This document shows positions 7,371 to 9,002 of a stretch of 9,002 bases of DNA, in pieces (positions within the stretch are counted from its first letter, which is position 1; every line of letters begins with the position of its first letter). The translations under genes and the position numbers were made by a program. Source of the DNA: Thermodesulfobacteriota bacterium (GTDB lineage: Bacteria; Desulfobacterota; Thermodesulfobacteria; Thermodesulfobacteriales; Thermodesulfobacteriaceae). The notes beneath the pieces were generated by a model. The model was not told the DNA's origin, searched no databases, and saw only the letters and a program-made list of their open reading frames with translations. The DNA lies in assembly GCA_003641645.1 (NCBI GenBank), contig QNAZ01000025.1, positions 1 through 9,002 of the forward strand, in the 5' to 3' direction.

Positions 7371-8203
7371 TTCTCTCCTCCATAAATCACATTCCGAGAA
7401 ATTATTTCTGCTTTAGTTTTTTCTGCTTCTAAATAAACTTCTCCACCTACATCTACATAAGAACCAGGATAATTAGCAATTATAGAAACAAAGGAAGCTT
7501 TTGCATCCTTACCTATAAGACGACATACAGGAGTGGTTTGAATATTTTTTACAGGAAAAAGACTAATATAAGTAGAAATGTAAGTTCCTCCTTCTTCTAC
7601 TATAATTCCTGTTCTTGGTCTCACACTTATTTTTTCTCCCCATACATGTATCATGGTGAAAGTTAATTTTCCTCCTTTTTTAATAAAAAATTCAGATATA
7701 CCTATATGAAGAGCTGAGCCAATATGGGGATGAACTGAGCAAGAAGTAATTAAATTAAGTTCTGCATTCTCTTCAACGATAACAATGTTATGAACTTTTT
7801 GAGCTGTGTTATCAGTTCTTATATAAAGACAAGTCTGGACAGGATAGACCAGTTTATAATTAGGCAAAACTCTTATAAAATAACCATTATCTAAATCTTC
7901 AGCTACAGCCCTGGTAAATTTGTCTTTTTTGGAAACTATAGCTTTCCAATAATAGTTATTGATCCAATCATATTTATTTAAAGCTTCAGTAATAGGAAGA
8001 ATCTCTAAACCTTCTATTTTTTTCCTACATAAAAGGGGAATTGCATCTACTTGAACATATTCTCCCTCTCTTTTTAGTTTTTCATCTAAACCCAAAAGTT
8101 TAAGCCTATTTTTTTCTTCTTCACTTAATTCTGATAAATCCTTAGGTATAGGAGCATCTTTAGCTGATTTGAAACTTTTTAAATCTATTGAATCTTTTAT
8201 CAT
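7349..8203 (-). CDS. sufB: SufB/SufD-family Fe-S scaffold, N-terminal part (frameshifted)
   Basis: N-terminal 284 residues of a scaffold on which SUF-type systems build iron-sulfur clusters together with the SufC ATPase. The ATG at 8203 is chosen because a GGAGGA motif sits four bases before it; the frame runs on to a TTG at 8215, but that codon abuts the motif. The sequence shows an N-terminal helical region with LSEEEKNRLKLLGLD, then the repetitive beta strands of the SufBD core, including VHNIVIVEENAELNL, IKKGGKLTFTMIHVWG and AEIISRNVIYGG. The frame leaves the family consensus after GGEK and meets TAA-TAG at 7351-7346. The normal continuation is in the -1 frame. Read through, the product would be about 386 residues, similar to SufD and shorter than E. 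coli SufB. It starts 24 nt after sufC and very likely forms a complex with it. Confidence 0.85.
   Translation of the reverse strand: MIKDSIDLKSFKSAKDAPIPKDLSELSEEEKNRLKLLGLDEKLKREGEYVQVDAIPLLCRKKIEGLEILPITEALNKYDWINNYYWKAIVSKKDKFTRAVAEDLDNGYFIRVLPNYKLVYPVQTCLYIRTDNTAQKVHNIVIVEENAELNLITSCSVHPHIGSALHIGISEFFIKKGGKLTFTMIHVWGEKISVRPRTGIIVEEGGTYISTYISLFPVKNIQTTPVCRLIGKDAKASFVSIIANYPGSYVDVGGEVYLEAEKTKAEIISRNVIYGGEKILLEEE
7361..7381 (-). other. Frameshift site inside sufB
   Basis: On the minus strand GGAGGAGAG is followed by AAAA (7372-7369) and TATTGCTC. Reading gag-aaa-ata leads to a tandem stop seven codons on. Stepping back one base after aaa gives aat-att-gct-cga, encoding N-I-A-R and the normal C-terminus. 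One missing A, or two extra bases in the GAGA stretch, would explain the break. The two-base version gives GGENIARGR, which better fits the spacing I recall for relatives. Confidence 0.85.
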
Positions 8204-8207
8204 AAAA

Positions 8208-8213
8208 TCCTCC
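8208..8213 (-). promoter_or_regulatory. Shine-Dalgarno that sets the sufB start
   Basis: GGAGGA on the minus strand is followed by TTTT and ATG at 8203. It lies in the 24-nt gap after the sufC stop and favours the ATG over the in-frame TTG at 8215, which touches the motif itself. Confidence 0.7.
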
Positions 8214-8227
8214 AAGAAATTTCAAAT

Positions 8228-8977
8228 TCAAATAGTAAGTCTTTTTAGGCATTTTTTGCATCCTTCGTATCCATATTTTTGAATACCCTCAAAAATTTCT
8301 ACAGGATTTCCTTGACAATAAATTTCTCCATCCATAATGACATATCCAAGATCTGCAGCGACATACTTAAGAATAAATCCTGTGTGTGTAATTATTAATC
8401 CACTTTTATTTCTTGGCTTATAAGGAATGTCTTTTTGTAAAAGTTTCTTAATCATCTCTCCAATTAGTTGAATATTTTCTACATCAACTCCTGATTCAGG
8501 TTCATCAAGTAAAACCAATTCTGGGTCCTGAATTAGTAATTGAAGAAGCTCGCTTTTTTTTAGTTCTCCTCCTGAAAATCCTTTATTAACTTCTCTATCA
8601 AGAAAGTTTTCAAATTTAAAAGTCTGTGCCAGTTCCTTAATCTTTACATTATTTTCTTTAGCACATAATTTTAAAATTTCTCTTAATTTTACTCCTTTTA
8701 TAGTGGGTGGTCTTTGAAACATTATACCAATTCCTCTTTTAGCTCTTTCATAAGGTGGAAGATCAGTTATATCTTCACCTTTAAAAAAGATTCTTCCATG
8801 TCTTACTTTATAAGCAGGAAAACCCATAATAGTCATAAGTAATGAAGTCTTTCCTGAGCCATTTCTTCCAAATATTACATGTGTTTGTCCTACCGGAAGT
8901 GTTAGATTAATTCCTTTTAATATTTCTTTATTTTCAACTTCAACCCAAAGATCTTTAATTTCCAAAAGTTTTTTCAT
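8228..8977 (-). CDS. sufC: Fe-S cluster assembly ATPase SufC
   Basis: ABC-type ATPase that powers cluster assembly on SufB/SufD-family scaffolds in the cytoplasm; it is not a transporter. The 249 residues show Walker A GRNGSGKTS (37-45), the Q-loop Gln88 in MFQRP, the ABC signature FSGGE (134-138), Walker B LVLLDEPE with Asp158 and Glu159, the D-loop SGVD (162-165) and the switch His198 in IITHTG. The pattern FSGGE followed by LLDEPESGVD is typical of SufC. The ATG at 8977 has AAGAGG six bases upstream; the frame stays open to the window edge, but family members start here. The C-terminus carries a Cys-x-x-Cys (240-243, GCKKC), absent from E. coli SufC as I recall it. It is the first visible gene of a sufC-sufB-hisC unit; the promoter and any gene further upstream lie beyond the edge. 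Confidence 0.95.
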   Translation of the reverse strand: MKKLLEIKDLWVEVENKEILKGINLTLPVGQTHVIFGRNGSGKTSLLMTIMGFPAYKVRHGRIFFKGEDITDLPPYERAKRGIGIMFQRPPTIKGVKLREILKLCAKENNVKIKELAQTFKFENFLDREVNKGFSGGELKKSELLQLLIQDPELVLLDEPESGVDVENIQLIGEMIKKLLQKDIPYKPRNKSGLIITHTGFILKYVAADLGYVIMDGEIYCQGNPVEIFEGIQKYGYEGCKKCLKRLTI

Positions 8978-8983
8978 TTTTAA

Positions 8984-8989
8984 CCTCTT
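8984..8989 (-). promoter_or_regulatory. Shine-Dalgarno of sufC
   Basis: AAGAGG on the minus strand, then TTAAAA and ATG at 8977. Normal strength and spacing; it supports this start over any upstream extension of the frame, which remains open to the window edge. Confidence 0.6.
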
Positions 8990-9002
8990 CTTTAAGTAAA
9001 AT

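Overview
The window reads as a low-GC (roughly 30% G+C by eye), densely packed chromosomal segment from a Gram-negative, probably thermophilic bacterium. A type IV pilus secretin implies an outer membrane. A folate-dependent TrmFO, a minimal SufC-SufB pair and many Lys/Glu/Ile-rich proteins fit a Thermodesulfobacteriota-type organism (Thermodesulfobacterium/Caldimicrobium-like), though other deep-branching thermophiles are possible; this placement is inference from gene content and composition. I see no tRNA, rRNA, CRISPR array or insertion sequence.

Plus strand, 1-3142: the 3' part of pilQ (its start lies outside the window) is followed 22 nt later by trmFO, a tRNA m5U54 methyltransferase. 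The two could be co-transcribed.

Minus strand, 3132-5802: a class I/II aminotransferase, tgt (tRNA-guanine transglycosylase) and yajC form a tight unit with an 8-nt overlap and then a 9-nt gap. yajC meets trmFO tail to tail with an 11-nt overlap of coding sequence. A 145-nt gap upstream (5803-5947) holds a possible promoter and an imperfect inverted repeat.

Minus strand, 5948-9002: sufC, a sufB/sufD-family scaffold gene and hisC (histidinol-phosphate aminotransferase) form a second unit. The scaffold gene is split by a frameshift at about 7370. The N-terminal 284 residues and the C-terminal 108 residues lie in different frames, and the conserved Cys and His-Glu of the SufB active region lie only in the downstream piece.

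Most of the window is housekeeping: pilus biogenesis, tRNA modification, Sec translocon accessory, amino-acid metabolism and Fe-S assembly. I found no convincing new defence or mobile system. The observation most worth checking is the interrupted sufB: a sequencing or assembly error, a real mutation, or recoding. Several starts were moved inward from the longest possible frame: tgt to 4622, hisC to 7033 and sufB to 8203.
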